In this document: piece after piece, positions 1-6,492 of the stretch
Position numbering within the stretch: position 1 is the stretch's first letter
Layout of the letters: the number at the start of each line of letters is the position of its first letter
NCBI GenBank assembly: GCA_035689185.1
Contig: DASSLY010000102.1
Location: 1-18,436, forward strand
Length of the DNA stretch: 18,436 bases
DNA from: DASSLY01 sp035689185
Lineage (GTDB): Bacteria; Actinomycetota; Actinomycetes; Actinomycetales; Dermatophilaceae
Direction: 5' to 3'
The notes under the pieces: generated by a model
What the model was told of the DNA's origin: nothing
Databases searched by the model: none
Seen by the model: the letters and a program-made list of their open reading frames with translations, nothing else
Translations under genes and position numbers: made by a program

Positions 1-1
1 G

Positions 2-178
2 CTCGCCCGGCTGCGGGAGGACGGCATACACCTGGCGGTCGCGGTGGTCGCCCAGCCCAACCCGGCGAGCAACGCGCTGCATGAGCGGCTCGGGTTCACC
101 GAGGCCGGCACCCTCACCCAGGTCGGGCGCAAGTTCGACCGGTGGGTCGACACCCGCTGGTACCAGCTGCTGTTGTGA
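2..178 (+). CDS. GNAT-family N-acetyltransferase, C-terminal fragment (cut by window edge)
   Basis: An open frame enters at the left edge and stops at TGA 176-178, giving 58 codons. It contains NPASNALHERLGF, the typical late GNAT segment (motif B region) in which an Asn-rich loop precedes the helix and the G-F strand, and ends WYQLLL. This pattern is known from phosphinothricin/L-amino-acid N-acetyltransferases, which transfer acetyl from acetyl-CoA to a small amine. The acetyl-CoA P-loop lies outside the window, so the substrate cannot be judged. A decayed paralogue of the same gene lies downstream on the same strand (954-1382) and ends in the same YQLLL, so this looks like a tandem duplication in which this copy is intact at its 3' end. 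The function is family level only. Confidence 0.8.
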   Translation, partial: LARLREDGIHLAVAVVAQPNPASNALHERLGFTEAGTLTQVGRKFDRWVDTRWYQLLL

Positions 179-202
179 GCCCGCCCGCACAGGGCCGCGG
201 GC
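179..202 (+). terminator. Possible hairpin just after the GNAT stop codon
   Basis: GCCCGC at 179-184 pairs with GCGGGC at 197-202 around a 12-nt loop, starting on the base after the stop codon. There is no T-run. Actinobacterial terminators often lack a U-tract, but GC-rich DNA gives six-base stems by chance, so this is weak. Confidence 0.3.
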
Positions 203-253
203 GTCGAGCGGCCTTGGCTGCCGAGACACCTGCTTTCGCCCCCCACCCCCCCG

Positions 254-398
254 CACGTCTTCGCACAATCCGGCGACGACGACCCCCGGCCAGGCCCGGC
301 ACCGGCACGTCTTCGCACAATCCGGCGACAACGACCCCCGGCCAGGTCCTGCACCGGCACGTCTTCGCACAATCCGGCGACAACGACCCCCGGCCAGG
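254..398. repeat. Tandem repeat, 52-bp unit, about 2.8 copies
   Basis: Units start at 254, 306 and 358, exactly 52 bp apart, each opening with CACGTCTTCGCACAATCCGG. The first and second units differ at a few bases (GACGACGAC against GACAACGAC, and GGCCCGGCACC against GGTCCTGCACC). The third stops matching at about 398. The units are contiguous with no spacers, so this is not CRISPR. 52 is not a multiple of 3, so the array reads in a different frame each unit and is not a coding repeat. It lies between the GNAT 3' end and a decayed region. Function unknown: intergenic minisatellite or part of a dispersed repeat family. Confidence 0.9.
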
Positions 399-845
399 AG
401 CTGTGGAGGGGCTGACTGTCAAGCGGGCGCGCTGACTTCACCGGGTCGCGTTTCCGATGACCCCCTGCTCCCACCCTGCTCATGTCGCTGCGGATGAATG
501 TCGCGCGGAACCGGGGCCACGGCCGGCCGGAGGGCACCCAGGCCACCCGAAGGGCCTTGACCCCGGCGAGGAAGACGCCATGCTCGGGCGCAGAACCGGA
601 GCGGTGGGGAATGGTGACGCGTGGGGTCAGAGCCCGCTCAGCGTGTCGTGTCGGCGCGTGGTCAAGGACGATATCCGCGGGTTTGGTGCGTCGGCCCATG
701 TGTTCGCCGAGACCCGGGACCGCTGCTGCGGTCATCGAGCGTTGGCCTGGCACCTCGTCAACGCGGGTGTTGCCTAGCCCCGCTGGCCGGTCGCTCCTCA
801 GTCTGCAGGTCCGGTCGCTGGACCGAAAGGTCGGCCTTTGGCCGC
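399..845. other. About 450 bp with no recognisable gene
   Basis: Open frames cross this stretch on both strands, but none has a credible start, none resembles a family I know, and their composition (Arg, Pro, Gly, Ser rich) is what random high-GC DNA gives. The stretch lies between a tandem repeat and an IS110-like scar, so it may be old mobile-element or flanking debris. I see no RNA gene and no clear promoter in it. Confidence 0.5.
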
Positions 846-945
846 GACAGGTGCACCGCGGCCGACGACCAGCACCAGCCGGCAGCTCGCGGCACCTGCG
901 AGGTTGGCGACCACTGAGCGCTTCTTGCGTTGGTTGTCCCGACCC
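846..945 (-). pseudogene. Scar of an IS110-type transposase C-terminus
   Basis: On the minus strand one frame reads KKRSVVAN and a second frame, after a shift, reads RAAGWCWSSAAV. Read together with a missing G restored, the DNA gives VVAN...ARELAGWCWS-AAV, which resembles the C-terminal segment I recall for actinobacterial IS110-family transposases (V-A-R-E-L-A-G-W-C-W-S-L-A). At least two frameshifts are needed and the N-terminal DEDD catalytic domain is absent, because the plus-strand GNAT remnant begins at about 954. IS110 elements lack terminal inverted repeats, so no ends can be marked. The assignment rests on about 25 residues and no search was run. Confidence 0.45.
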
Positions 946-953
946 AGCGTTCG

Positions 954-1382
954 GTGCAGCAGGCGAGTGCCGACCTGGAGGCGTCGCCGCGACATACGGG
1001 CAGGCGGTGCGCCACAGCCTGGCGACCTTCGACCTGGACGACCCGCCCCGGTCGACGTGGCTGGCCAAGGTCGGCAGCACGACCCCGGGAGACCATTCCT
1101 CGTCGCCGAGGATGCGACCGGCGTCATCCGGTACTCCCACGCGGCACCCCACCGGCCGAAACCCGGGTACGCCACGACCCGGGAGACGAGGGTCTCCCAG
1201 CACCCAGCCGCGACCGGCCAGGGGGTGGACCGCGTCCGGGCCGGCGGTATCCACCTTGCGCTGGCCGGGATCGCGCAGTCGAACCCGACCAGCAACGCCC
1301 TGCACGAGCGACTCGGTTTCACCGTCGGGACAGTCACCGAGGTCGGCCGGGTCGACATGCGGTGTACCAGCTTCTGCTCTGA
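954..1382 (+). pseudogene. Decayed GNAT acetyltransferase, paralogue of the gene at the left edge
   Basis: A GNAT protein can be followed only by changing frame. It begins near GTG 954 (ASADLEA), shifts at about 981 to VAATYGQAVRHSLATFDLDD, shifts again at about 1092 to PFLVAEDATGVIRYSHAAP, continues to HPAATGQGV (the acetyl-CoA P-loop region) and IHLALAGIAQSNPTSNALHE, then shifts at about 1360 to YQLLL and TGA 1380-1382. Relative to the intact fragment, about 10 residues are missing between GQGV and the RAGGIHLA segment, and about 15 bp are missing before the final WVDTR-equivalent. Three frameshifts plus two deletions make it a pseudogene. The resemblance to the phosphinothricin acetyltransferase layout is established family knowledge; tandem duplication followed by decay is inference. 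Confidence 0.8.
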
Positions 1383-1404
1383 TCCCGACCGAACGCCCGG
1401 CGGC

Positions 1405-1439
1405 GCCCGTTTCCCGCGCCACCGGCCGCGGAAACGGGC
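1405..1439. terminator. Strong hairpin, probable bidirectional terminator between arc and the GNAT pseudogene
   Basis: GCCCGTTTCCCGCG at 1405-1418 pairs with CGCGGAAACGGGC at 1427-1439 with one bulged base and an 8-nt loop, a stem of about 13 bp. It lies 40-74 nt past the arc stop on the minus strand and 23 nt past the GNAT pseudogene stop on the plus strand. A TTTTT run on the minus strand (1463-1468 region) precedes rather than follows the stem, so this would be a U-less, I-shaped terminator of the type common in actinobacteria. Confidence 0.6.
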
Positions 1440-1478
1440 CCGACGAGGCGTCCGGTCGCGAAAAACGGCGGTGGCGGT

Positions 1479-3209
1479 CTACAGGTACTGGCCGGTGTTG
1501 GCGACGGTGTCGATGGACCGGCCCGGCTCGGTGCCGTCCTTGCCGGTGATGAGCGTGCGGATGTAGACGATCCGCTCGCCCTTCTTGCCGGAGATCCTGG
1601 CCCAGTCGTCGGGGTTGGTGGTGTTCGGCAGGTCCTCGTTCTCCTTGAACTCGTCCACGCAGGCCTGCATCAGGTGCTCGACCCGGATGCCGCGCTGGTC
1701 CATGGTGAGGAAGTCCTTGATCGCCATCTTCTTGGCCCGGTCGACGATGTTCTGGATCATCGCGCCGGAGTTGAAGTCCTTGAAGTACAGGACCTCCTTG
1801 TCCCCGTTGGCGTAGGTGACCTCCAGGAACCGGTTCTCGTCGATCTCGGAGTACATCCGCTCCACCGCCGCGGTGGTCATCGCCTCGATCGTGCGCTGCC
1901 GGTCGTCCCCGTGCACGGACAGGTCGTCCGCGTGCAGCGGTAGGTCGGCGGTGAGGTACTTGGAGAAGATGTCCCGCGCCGACTCGGCGTCCGGGCGCTC
2001 GATCTTGATCTTCACGTCCAGCCGGCCCGGCCGCAGGATCGCCGGGTCGATCATGTCCTCCCGGTTGGACGCGCCGATGACGATGACGTTCTCCAGCCGC
2101 TCCACGCCGTCGATCTCGGACAGCAGCTGCGGCACGATCGTGGTCTCCACGTCGGAGGACACCCCCGAACCGCGGGTGCGGAACAGCGAGTCCATCTCGT
2201 CGAAGAACACCACCACCGGGGTGCCGCCGGAGGCCTTCTCCCGGGCCCGCTGGAAGATGAGCCGGATGTGCCGCTCGGTCTCCCCGACGTACTTGTTCAG
2301 CAGCTCGGGGCCCTTGATGTTGAGGAAGAACGACTTGGTCTCGTGCTGCCCGGTCTTCTCGGCCATCTTCTTGGCCAGCGAGGCCGCCACGGCCTTGGCG
2401 ATCAGCGTCTTGCCGCACCCGGGCGGGCCGTAGAGCAGCACTCCCTTGGGTGGCTTCAGCTTGTGCTCGCGGAACAGGTCGGGGTAGAGGTACGGCAGCT
2501 CGACGCTGTCGCGGATCTGCTCGATCTGCCCGGCCAGGCCGCCGATGTCCTCGTAGGCGATGTCCGGGATCTCCTCCAGCACCAGGTCCTCGACCTCGGC
2601 CTTGGGGATCCGCTCATACACGAAGCCGGAGCGGGTGTCGAGCATGAGCGCGTCCCCGACCCGCAGGAACTGGCCCTCCAGCGACTCGGCCATGCGGCAT
2701 ACCCGCTCCTCGTCGGCGTGGGCGACCACGAGCACCCGATCGTCGCCGAGCAGTTCCTTGATCATCACCACCTCGCCGACGCGTTCGTACCCGCAGGCGG
2801 CGACCACGTTTAGCGCCTCGTTGAGCATCACCTCACGCCCGGCCGACAGGTTCGCCGGGTCCACGGTGGGGCTCACCGCGACCCGCATCTTCCGGCCGCC
2901 GGTGAGGATGTCGACCGTGGCGTCGTCGTAGGACTCGATGATCAGGCCGTAGGCGGAGGGCGGCTGCGCGAGCCGGTCCACCTCGTTCTTCAAGGTGACG
3001 ATCTGCTCGCGCGCCTCCTTCAGCGTGCGGACCAGCCGCTCGTTCTGGGAGGACATGGTCGACAGCGAGGACTGCAGCTGCAGGATGCGGTTCTCCAGGT
3101 CCCGGGCGCGCTGGGGGGACTCGGCCAGCCGGCTGCGCAGCGCCGCCACCTCCTCGGCCAGCATCGCCTGCTGGCGGGCAGCCTCGTCGTCGGATCGTGA
3201 GTAGGACAT
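1479..3209 (-). CDS. arc: Proteasome-associated AAA ATPase ARC/Mpa
   Basis: This 576-residue hexameric unfoldase recognises pupylated proteins and feeds them to the actinobacterial 20S proteasome. The order of parts matches the family: an N-terminal coiled coil that binds Pup (about 8-80), tandem OB folds (about 85-205), then one AAA module with Walker A GPPGCGKT (261-268), pore-loop KYVGE (306-310), Walker B VVFFDE (333-338) and an arginine-finger helix in ILRPGRLD (391-398). The last four residues are GQYL (573-576), the known motif whose penultimate Tyr docks into the 20S alpha ring. The ATG start has GAGGAGGT 7 nt upstream. It is last in a minus-strand run after the M50 protease gene and trmI. 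Core proteasome and pup genes are not in the window. Length and motifs are complete. Confidence 0.97.
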   Translation of the reverse strand: MSYSRSDDEAARQQAMLAEEVAALRSRLAESPQRARDLENRILQLQSSLSTMSSQNERLVRTLKEAREQIVTLKNEVDRLAQPPSAYGLIIESYDDATVDILTGGRKMRVAVSPTVDPANLSAGREVMLNEALNVVAACGYERVGEVVMIKELLGDDRVLVVAHADEERVCRMAESLEGQFLRVGDALMLDTRSGFVYERIPKAEVEDLVLEEIPDIAYEDIGGLAGQIEQIRDSVELPYLYPDLFREHKLKPPKGVLLYGPPGCGKTLIAKAVAASLAKKMAEKTGQHETKSFFLNIKGPELLNKYVGETERHIRLIFQRAREKASGGTPVVVFFDEMDSLFRTRGSGVSSDVETTIVPQLLSEIDGVERLENVIVIGASNREDMIDPAILRPGRLDVKIKIERPDAESARDIFSKYLTADLPLHADDLSVHGDDRQRTIEAMTTAAVERMYSEIDENRFLEVTYANGDKEVLYFKDFNSGAMIQNIVDRAKKMAIKDFLTMDQRGIRVEHLMQACVDEFKENEDLPNTTNPDDWARISGKKGERIVYIRTLITGKDGTEPGRSIDTVANTGQYL

Positions 3210-3216
3210 GACGTGG

Positions 3217-3224
3217 ACCTCCTC
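3217..3224 (-). promoter_or_regulatory. Ribosome binding site of arc
   Basis: GAGGAGGT on the minus strand lies 7 nt before the arc ATG at 3209. It is one of few strong Shine-Dalgarno sites in this window, where many other genes look leaderless, and it fixes the start. Confidence 0.8.
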
Positions 3225-3237
3225 GCCGCTAGCCGGA

Positions 3238-3250
3238 TAGGTTCAACCTA
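3238..3250. promoter_or_regulatory. Perfect palindrome TAGGTT-C-AACCTA upstream of arc
   Basis: A 13-bp perfect palindrome lies in the 55-bp gap between trmI and arc, about 14 bp upstream of the arc ribosome binding site. Each arm, read outward, is also a TANNNT hexamer, so it could be an internal -10 element for arc, an operator, or both. It is AT-richer than its surroundings. No factor is assigned. Confidence 0.4.
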
Positions 3251-3264
3251 ACCCGCTCCGGCGC

Positions 3265-4245
3265 CTATGCGTCGGACGTATTCGTCACAGAGCGACGAAG
3301 CCGCCGCAGCCGCTTGTCGGAGATCGCTCGCTCGCCGACGTCGGCGGGCTCCCAGTCCTGGTATGCCGTGTCGTCACCCTCCTCGTACGCCCCCTTCGCG
3401 GGGCGACGCTTGCGCAGCGGCGGGCTCACGCCCGGCGCCAGGCGGCGCGTGGTGATGAGGAAGCCGGTATGGCCGTGCATCCGGTGCTGCGGACGAACGG
3501 CCAGCCCCTCCAGGTGCCAGCCGCGCAGCAGCGTCTCCCAGGCCTGCGGCTCGGTGTAGCCGCCGTGGTCCCGGGTGGCCTCGGCCACCCGGGACAGCTG
3601 GGTGGCGGTGGCGACGTAGCAGATGAGCACTCCCCCTGGCGCCAGTGCGTCGGCGACGACGTCGAGGCACTCCCAGGGCGCGAGCATGTCCAGCACGACC
3701 CGGTCGACGCTGCCGCGTTCGACGCAGACAGGCAGCTGGTCGACCAGGTCACCCACGGTGACCCGCCAGGCCGGGTGCGGACCGCCGAAGAAGGCCTCCA
3801 CGTTGGCCCGGGCTATGTCGGCGAACTCCTCCCGCCGTTCGAAGGACTGCAACCTGCCGGAATCGCCCACGGCACGCAACAGCGACATCGACAGGGCCCC
3901 GGACCCGACCCCCGCCTCGACCACATGGGCGCCGGGGAAGATGTCGGCCATCGCCACGATCTGCCCGGCGTCCTTGGGGTACACCACAGCGGCCCCGCGA
4001 GGCATCGACATCACGTAGTCCGACAGCAGCGGCCGGACTGCGAGGTACTCCACGCCCGCGGTGCTGGTCACCGTCGATCCGTCCGGCGCGCCGATCAGGT
4101 CATCGTGGGCGATGCGTCCGCGGTGGGTGTGGAACTCCTGCCCGTCGCGCAGCGTGACCGTGTGCATCCGCCCGCGGGGGTCGGTCAACTGGACCCGCTC
4201 CCCCGACCGGAACGGCCCGCGGCGGCTGGCTGCTCCGGTGCTCAT
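3265..4245 (-). CDS. trmI: tRNA (adenine(58)-N1)-methyltransferase TrmI
   Basis: This 326-residue class I SAM-dependent methyltransferase makes m1A58 in the T-loop of tRNAs, working as a homotetramer. A small N-terminal beta domain (about 12-75) is followed by the Rossmann fold. The SAM-binding motif VVEAGVGSG is at 108-116, and DMLAPWE (186-192) matches the D-x-x-x-P-W motif conserved in the TrmI/Gcd14 family. GHTGFLITTRR in the C-terminal strand is also typical. The basic tail after about 280 is variable in the family. The start is ATG at 4245, with TAGACT 7 nt upstream and no Shine-Dalgarno, which suggests a leaderless start. It is 20 nt after the M50 gene and 55 nt before arc; trmI near arc/mpa is conserved in actinobacteria (M. 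tuberculosis Rv2118c and Rv2115c). Confidence 0.95.
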   Translation of the reverse strand: MSTGAASRRGPFRSGERVQLTDPRGRMHTVTLRDGQEFHTHRGRIAHDDLIGAPDGSTVTSTAGVEYLAVRPLLSDYVMSMPRGAAVVYPKDAGQIVAMADIFPGAHVVEAGVGSGALSMSLLRAVGDSGRLQSFERREEFADIARANVEAFFGGPHPAWRVTVGDLVDQLPVCVERGSVDRVVLDMLAPWECLDVVADALAPGGVLICYVATATQLSRVAEATRDHGGYTEPQAWETLLRGWHLEGLAVRPQHRMHGHTGFLITTRRLAPGVSPPLRKRRPAKGAYEEGDDTAYQDWEPADVGERAISDKRLRRLRRSVTNTSDA

Positions 4246-4252
4246 CGGCGGC

Positions 4253-4258
4253 AGTCTA
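4253..4258 (-). promoter_or_regulatory. -10 element TAGACT for leaderless trmI
   Basis: TAGACT fits the TANNNT actinobacterial -10 pattern and ends 7 nt before the trmI ATG, so transcription would begin at or next to the start codon. No clear -35 is seen. It lies in the 20-nt gap after the M50 gene, so trmI may have its own promoter within the run. Confidence 0.5.
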
Positions 4259-4265
4259 GGCCGCC

Positions 4266-5393
4266 TCAGGCGGACAGGCGCGCGTCCAGGTCAGCCGCAT
4301 ACACCACCCCCGCCAGCGCCTGGCCGGGGGTGCGGACGAGTACGGTGCCGTGGCCGAGCTGCTGCATACGGGTGACGACCGACAGGGCCGACCCGGCCGG
4401 GTCGAGGTCGAGCACCCACCCGTCCGGCTGGCCGCGGACCGCGGCGACGATCGGGGTGGTGGCCCGAAGATGCGCCGGCACTCCGGCCAGCGCCGCCGGG
4501 TCGACCAGCGCTACCGGCCGGCCCGTCCCGTCGACGACGACCCCCGTGACCACCCGCGCGAGGCCGCCGTGCGGCCGGGACAAAGCCGTGTCCGCATCGG
4601 CCACGGTGGCCCCCGCCGGCAGGGCCACCACGGGGTGCAGCACCGAAGCCAAGGGGATCCGGTCCAAGGCCGTCCCCGCCGCCCCGGCCCGGATGGCCCC
4701 GGAGGCGCCCGTCCACAGGAAAGCGCCGATCAGCCCGCCCCAGACGACCTGGAACAGCGACGGCTGCTCGCCGCGCAGGAGCGGGCGAGCCAGCACCCAG
4801 GCAACCGCCAGGACCGCCACGACCCGCCCGCACCAGCCGGCGACCAGCAGGCCGCGCTGCCGGCTGCCGGTCAGCCGCCAGACCGCGGCCTCCAGCAGGA
4901 ACCCGCCGTCCAGCGGCAGCCCGGGCAGCAGGTTGAACGCGGCGACGAAGCCGTTGGTCCACACCGCCGCGCCCATGAGCAGCGCGCCGATGTCGCCGCT
5001 GACGAAGGGGAGCAGGAGCCACCCGAACGCGGCCAGCGCAGCGTTCGCCGCCGGCCCGGCCAGGGCGACCAGCGCCGACGGCCCGGGTCGGCTGCTCTGG
5101 GTCTCATAGGCGGTGTGACCGCCCCACAGGTCGGCGACCACGCGCTGCACGTGGTAGCCGGCCCGGGTGGCGACGACGGCGTGAGCCGCCTCGTGGGCCA
5201 GCACAGAGACCAACAGCAGCAGCGCGTAGGCCAGGGCCACCAGGTATGCGGTGCCGGTCGCCAGGCCGGGGATGGCCGGCTGCACCTGTGGCCCGAACGT
5301 CACCACGACGACCAGGGCGATGACCGGCCAGCTGCGCCCGATGTACACCGGGACCCCGCCCACGGTGGCGATGCGCAGGCCGGTCGGCGTCAT
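4266..5393 (-). CDS. M50 site-2-type zinc metalloprotease with CBS-like C-terminus
   Basis: A 375-residue polytopic membrane protein of the M50 (site-2 protease) family, which cleaves membrane-embedded substrates. The HExxH zinc motif HEAAH is at 67-71 within a membrane segment (about 52-78), and the third ligand motif LDGG is at 161-164 after NLLPGLP. Further hydrophobic segments lie at about 22-40, 108-130, 138-156, 183-205 and 215-235. The region 250-375 is soluble and resembles a degenerate pair of CBS domains, the usual layout for the SpoIVFB-like subgroup. The frame is open to 5453, but ATG 5393 is chosen because TAGGGT lies 7 nt before it and homologous alignments would start at GLRIATVGGVPV. 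It is first in the minus-strand run with trmI and arc. The substrate is unknown; the link to proteasome-dependent proteolysis is only by position. Confidence 0.88.
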   Translation of the reverse strand: MTPTGLRIATVGGVPVYIGRSWPVIALVVVVTFGPQVQPAIPGLATGTAYLVALAYALLLLVSVLAHEAAHAVVATRAGYHVQRVVADLWGGHTAYETQSSRPGPSALVALAGPAANAALAAFGWLLLPFVSGDIGALLMGAAVWTNGFVAAFNLLPGLPLDGGFLLEAAVWRLTGSRQRGLLVAGWCGRVVAVLAVAWVLARPLLRGEQPSLFQVVWGGLIGAFLWTGASGAIRAGAAGTALDRIPLASVLHPVVALPAGATVADADTALSRPHGGLARVVTGVVVDGTGRPVALVDPAALAGVPAHLRATTPIVAAVRGQPDGWVLDLDPAGSALSVVTRMQQLGHGTVLVRTPGQALAGVVYAADLDARLSA

Positions 5394-5400
5394 GGGCTCG

Positions 5401-5406
5401 ACCCTA
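5401..5406 (-). promoter_or_regulatory. -10 element TAGGGT for leaderless M50 protease gene
   Basis: TAGGGT lies 7 nt before the ATG at 5393. CTGACA, a near -35, lies 20 nt further upstream inside the 12-bp inverted repeat, a little too far for an optimal spacing. Confidence 0.5.
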
Positions 5407-5421
5407 AGCCACCCGACACCT

Positions 5422-5473
5422 CGACCTGTCAGATCGCCAGTGCGCCCCAGCACGCCCAGGTTCTGACAGGTCG
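5422..5473. promoter_or_regulatory. 12-bp perfect inverted repeat in divergent promoter region
   Basis: CGACCTGTCAGA at 5422-5433 and TCTGACAGGTCG at 5462-5473 are exact reverse complements separated by 28 bp, between the divergent M50 protease and RecB-like genes. Arm centres are about 40 bp apart, near four helical turns, which suits a dimeric regulator or a DNA loop. A hairpin in RNA is less likely because the repeat lies upstream of both predicted leaderless starts. The binding factor is unknown. Confidence 0.55.
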
Positions 5474-5521
5474 GCGCGGTTCGCGCACGTGCGACGCGGC
5501 CGGTGTGTCGGCGCCGCGGCG

Positions 5522-5527
5522 TACTGT
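5522..5527 (+). promoter_or_regulatory. -10 element TACTGT for leaderless RecB-like nuclease gene
   Basis: TACTGT fits TANNNT and ends 7 nt before ATG 5535. No Shine-Dalgarno precedes this ATG, consistent with a leaderless mRNA. Confidence 0.5.
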
Positions 5528-5534
5528 CCTGGCC

Positions 5535-6380
5535 ATGGTCGCCGCACTGTCACCGAGCCGGGCCGCCGACTTCATGCAGTGCCCGCTGCTCTACCGCTTC
5601 CGGGTGGTCGACCGGCTGCCGACGCGGCCCTCCCCCGCCGCTGCCCGCGGCACCCTGGTGCACGCGGTGCTGGAGCGGCTGTTCGACCTCCCCGCCGCTT
5701 CGCGCACCGTCGCCGAGGCCGAGCGGCTGGTCGGCCCGCAGTGGCAGCTGCTGGTGGAGGCCGAGCCCGAGCTGGCGGAGCTGGTCGACGGGCAGGACCC
5801 CGAGGCGCTGGACCGCTGGTTCGGCGACGCGCGCCGACTGCTGCGCACCTGGTTCGAGCTGGAAGACCCGACCCGGTTGGAGCCGGCAGAGCGGGAGCTG
5901 TACGTGGAGACCGAGGTCGACGGGCTGACTCTGCGGGGGTACGTCGACCGGCTCGACGTGGCCGCCGACGGCGCCCTGCGCGTTGTCGACTACAAGACCG
6001 GGCGCGCGCCCGCTCCGCTGTTCGAGGCCAAGGCCCTGTTCCAGATGAAGTTCTACGCGCTGGTGATCTGGCGGATGCGGGGCAGCATCCCCAAGCTGCT
6101 GCAGCTAATCTATCTCGGCAGCGGTGAGATCGTGCGTTACGAACCCGAGGAGCTCGATGTGCTGGCAACCGAGCGCAAGCTGAAGGCACTGTGGCAGGCG
6201 ATCGAGCGCGCGGCCACCAACGGCGACTGGCGGCCGAGCACCTCTCGGCTGTGCGAGTGGTGCGACCACCGCGACATCTGCCCCGCCTGGGGTGGCACTC
6301 CCCCGCCACTGCCCGAGCAGGCCGCCGTGCGGGCGTTGGACCCGCGGGCGTCCGCACTGGTCGCGGTAGGTGCGGAATGA
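5535..6380 (+). CDS. RecB-family (PD-(D/E)XK, Cas4/AddB-like) exonuclease with Fe-S cluster
   Basis: A 281-residue stand-alone nuclease of the PD-(D/E)XK RecB/Cas4 group. Family motifs are all visible: Cys16 in MQCPLLYRF, His43 in RGTLVHAVLERLF, the metal-binding Asp138 in GYVDRLD, Asp152 and Lys154 in VVDYKTG, and QMKFYAL (170-176). The C-terminal cluster CEWCDHRDICP supplies Cys240, Cys243 and Cys249, which with Cys16 would hold a 4Fe-4S cluster as in AddB and Cas4. No helicase domain is present. The orthologue position near trmI matches M. tuberculosis Rv2119. The start ATG 5535 is supported by the TACTGT hexamer. The stop overlaps an ATG (ATGA, 6377-6380), and its last 20 codons are part of an 87-bp duplication. 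A role in DNA repair is expected for the family; no specific substrate is inferable. Confidence 0.93.
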   Translation: MVAALSPSRAADFMQCPLLYRFRVVDRLPTRPSPAAARGTLVHAVLERLFDLPAASRTVAEAERLVGPQWQLLVEAEPELAELVDGQDPEALDRWFGDARRLLRTWFELEDPTRLEPAERELYVETEVDGLTLRGYVDRLDVAADGALRVVDYKTGRAPAPLFEAKALFQMKFYALVIWRMRGSIPKLLQLIYLGSGEIVRYEPEELDVLATERKLKALWQAIERAATNGDWRPSTSRLCEWCDHRDICPAWGGTPPPLPEQAAVRALDPRASALVAVGAE

Positions 6381-6492
6381 GACGCGCCGTCGCGCTGCTC
6401 GGCGCAAGCCGCCGTGCGGGCGTTGGACACGCGGACGTCCGCGCTGGTCGCGGTAGGTGCGGAATGAGACGCGCCCTCGCGTTGCTCGGCGC
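6321..6492. repeat. 87-bp tandem duplication across the nuclease/secreted-protein junction
   Basis: The sequence from 6321 (GCCGCCGTGCGGGCG) recurs from 6408, offset by exactly 87 bp (29 codons), with only a few substitutions across about 85 bp. The copied block includes the end of the nuclease gene, its TGA and the ATGAGACGCGCC that begins the next gene. It therefore creates two candidate starts for the secreted protein, ATG 6377 and ATG 6464, in the same frame. Confidence 0.92.

Noticed and set aside
254..398. CRISPR-like array
   Set aside because: Units are contiguous and near identical over the whole 52 bp, with no unique spacers and no cas genes nearby.
482..1549. 355-codon open frame on plus
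   Set aside because: Composition is that of random high-GC reading, it runs into the arc 3' end, and only its 981-1092 part matches a GNAT protein, which changes frame on both sides.
3469..5109. 546-codon open frame on plus
   Set aside because: It lies antisense to trmI and the M50 gene, both of which have full family motifs; it is a high-GC shadow.
4350..5534. Upstream extension of the RecB-like frame
   Set aside because: It is antisense to the M50 gene and has no family resemblance before ATG 5535.
6377..6463. Longer start of the secreted protein at ATG 6377
   Set aside because: The extra 29 residues are a copy of neighbouring sequence and would displace the signal peptide; kept as an alternative in the duplication finding.
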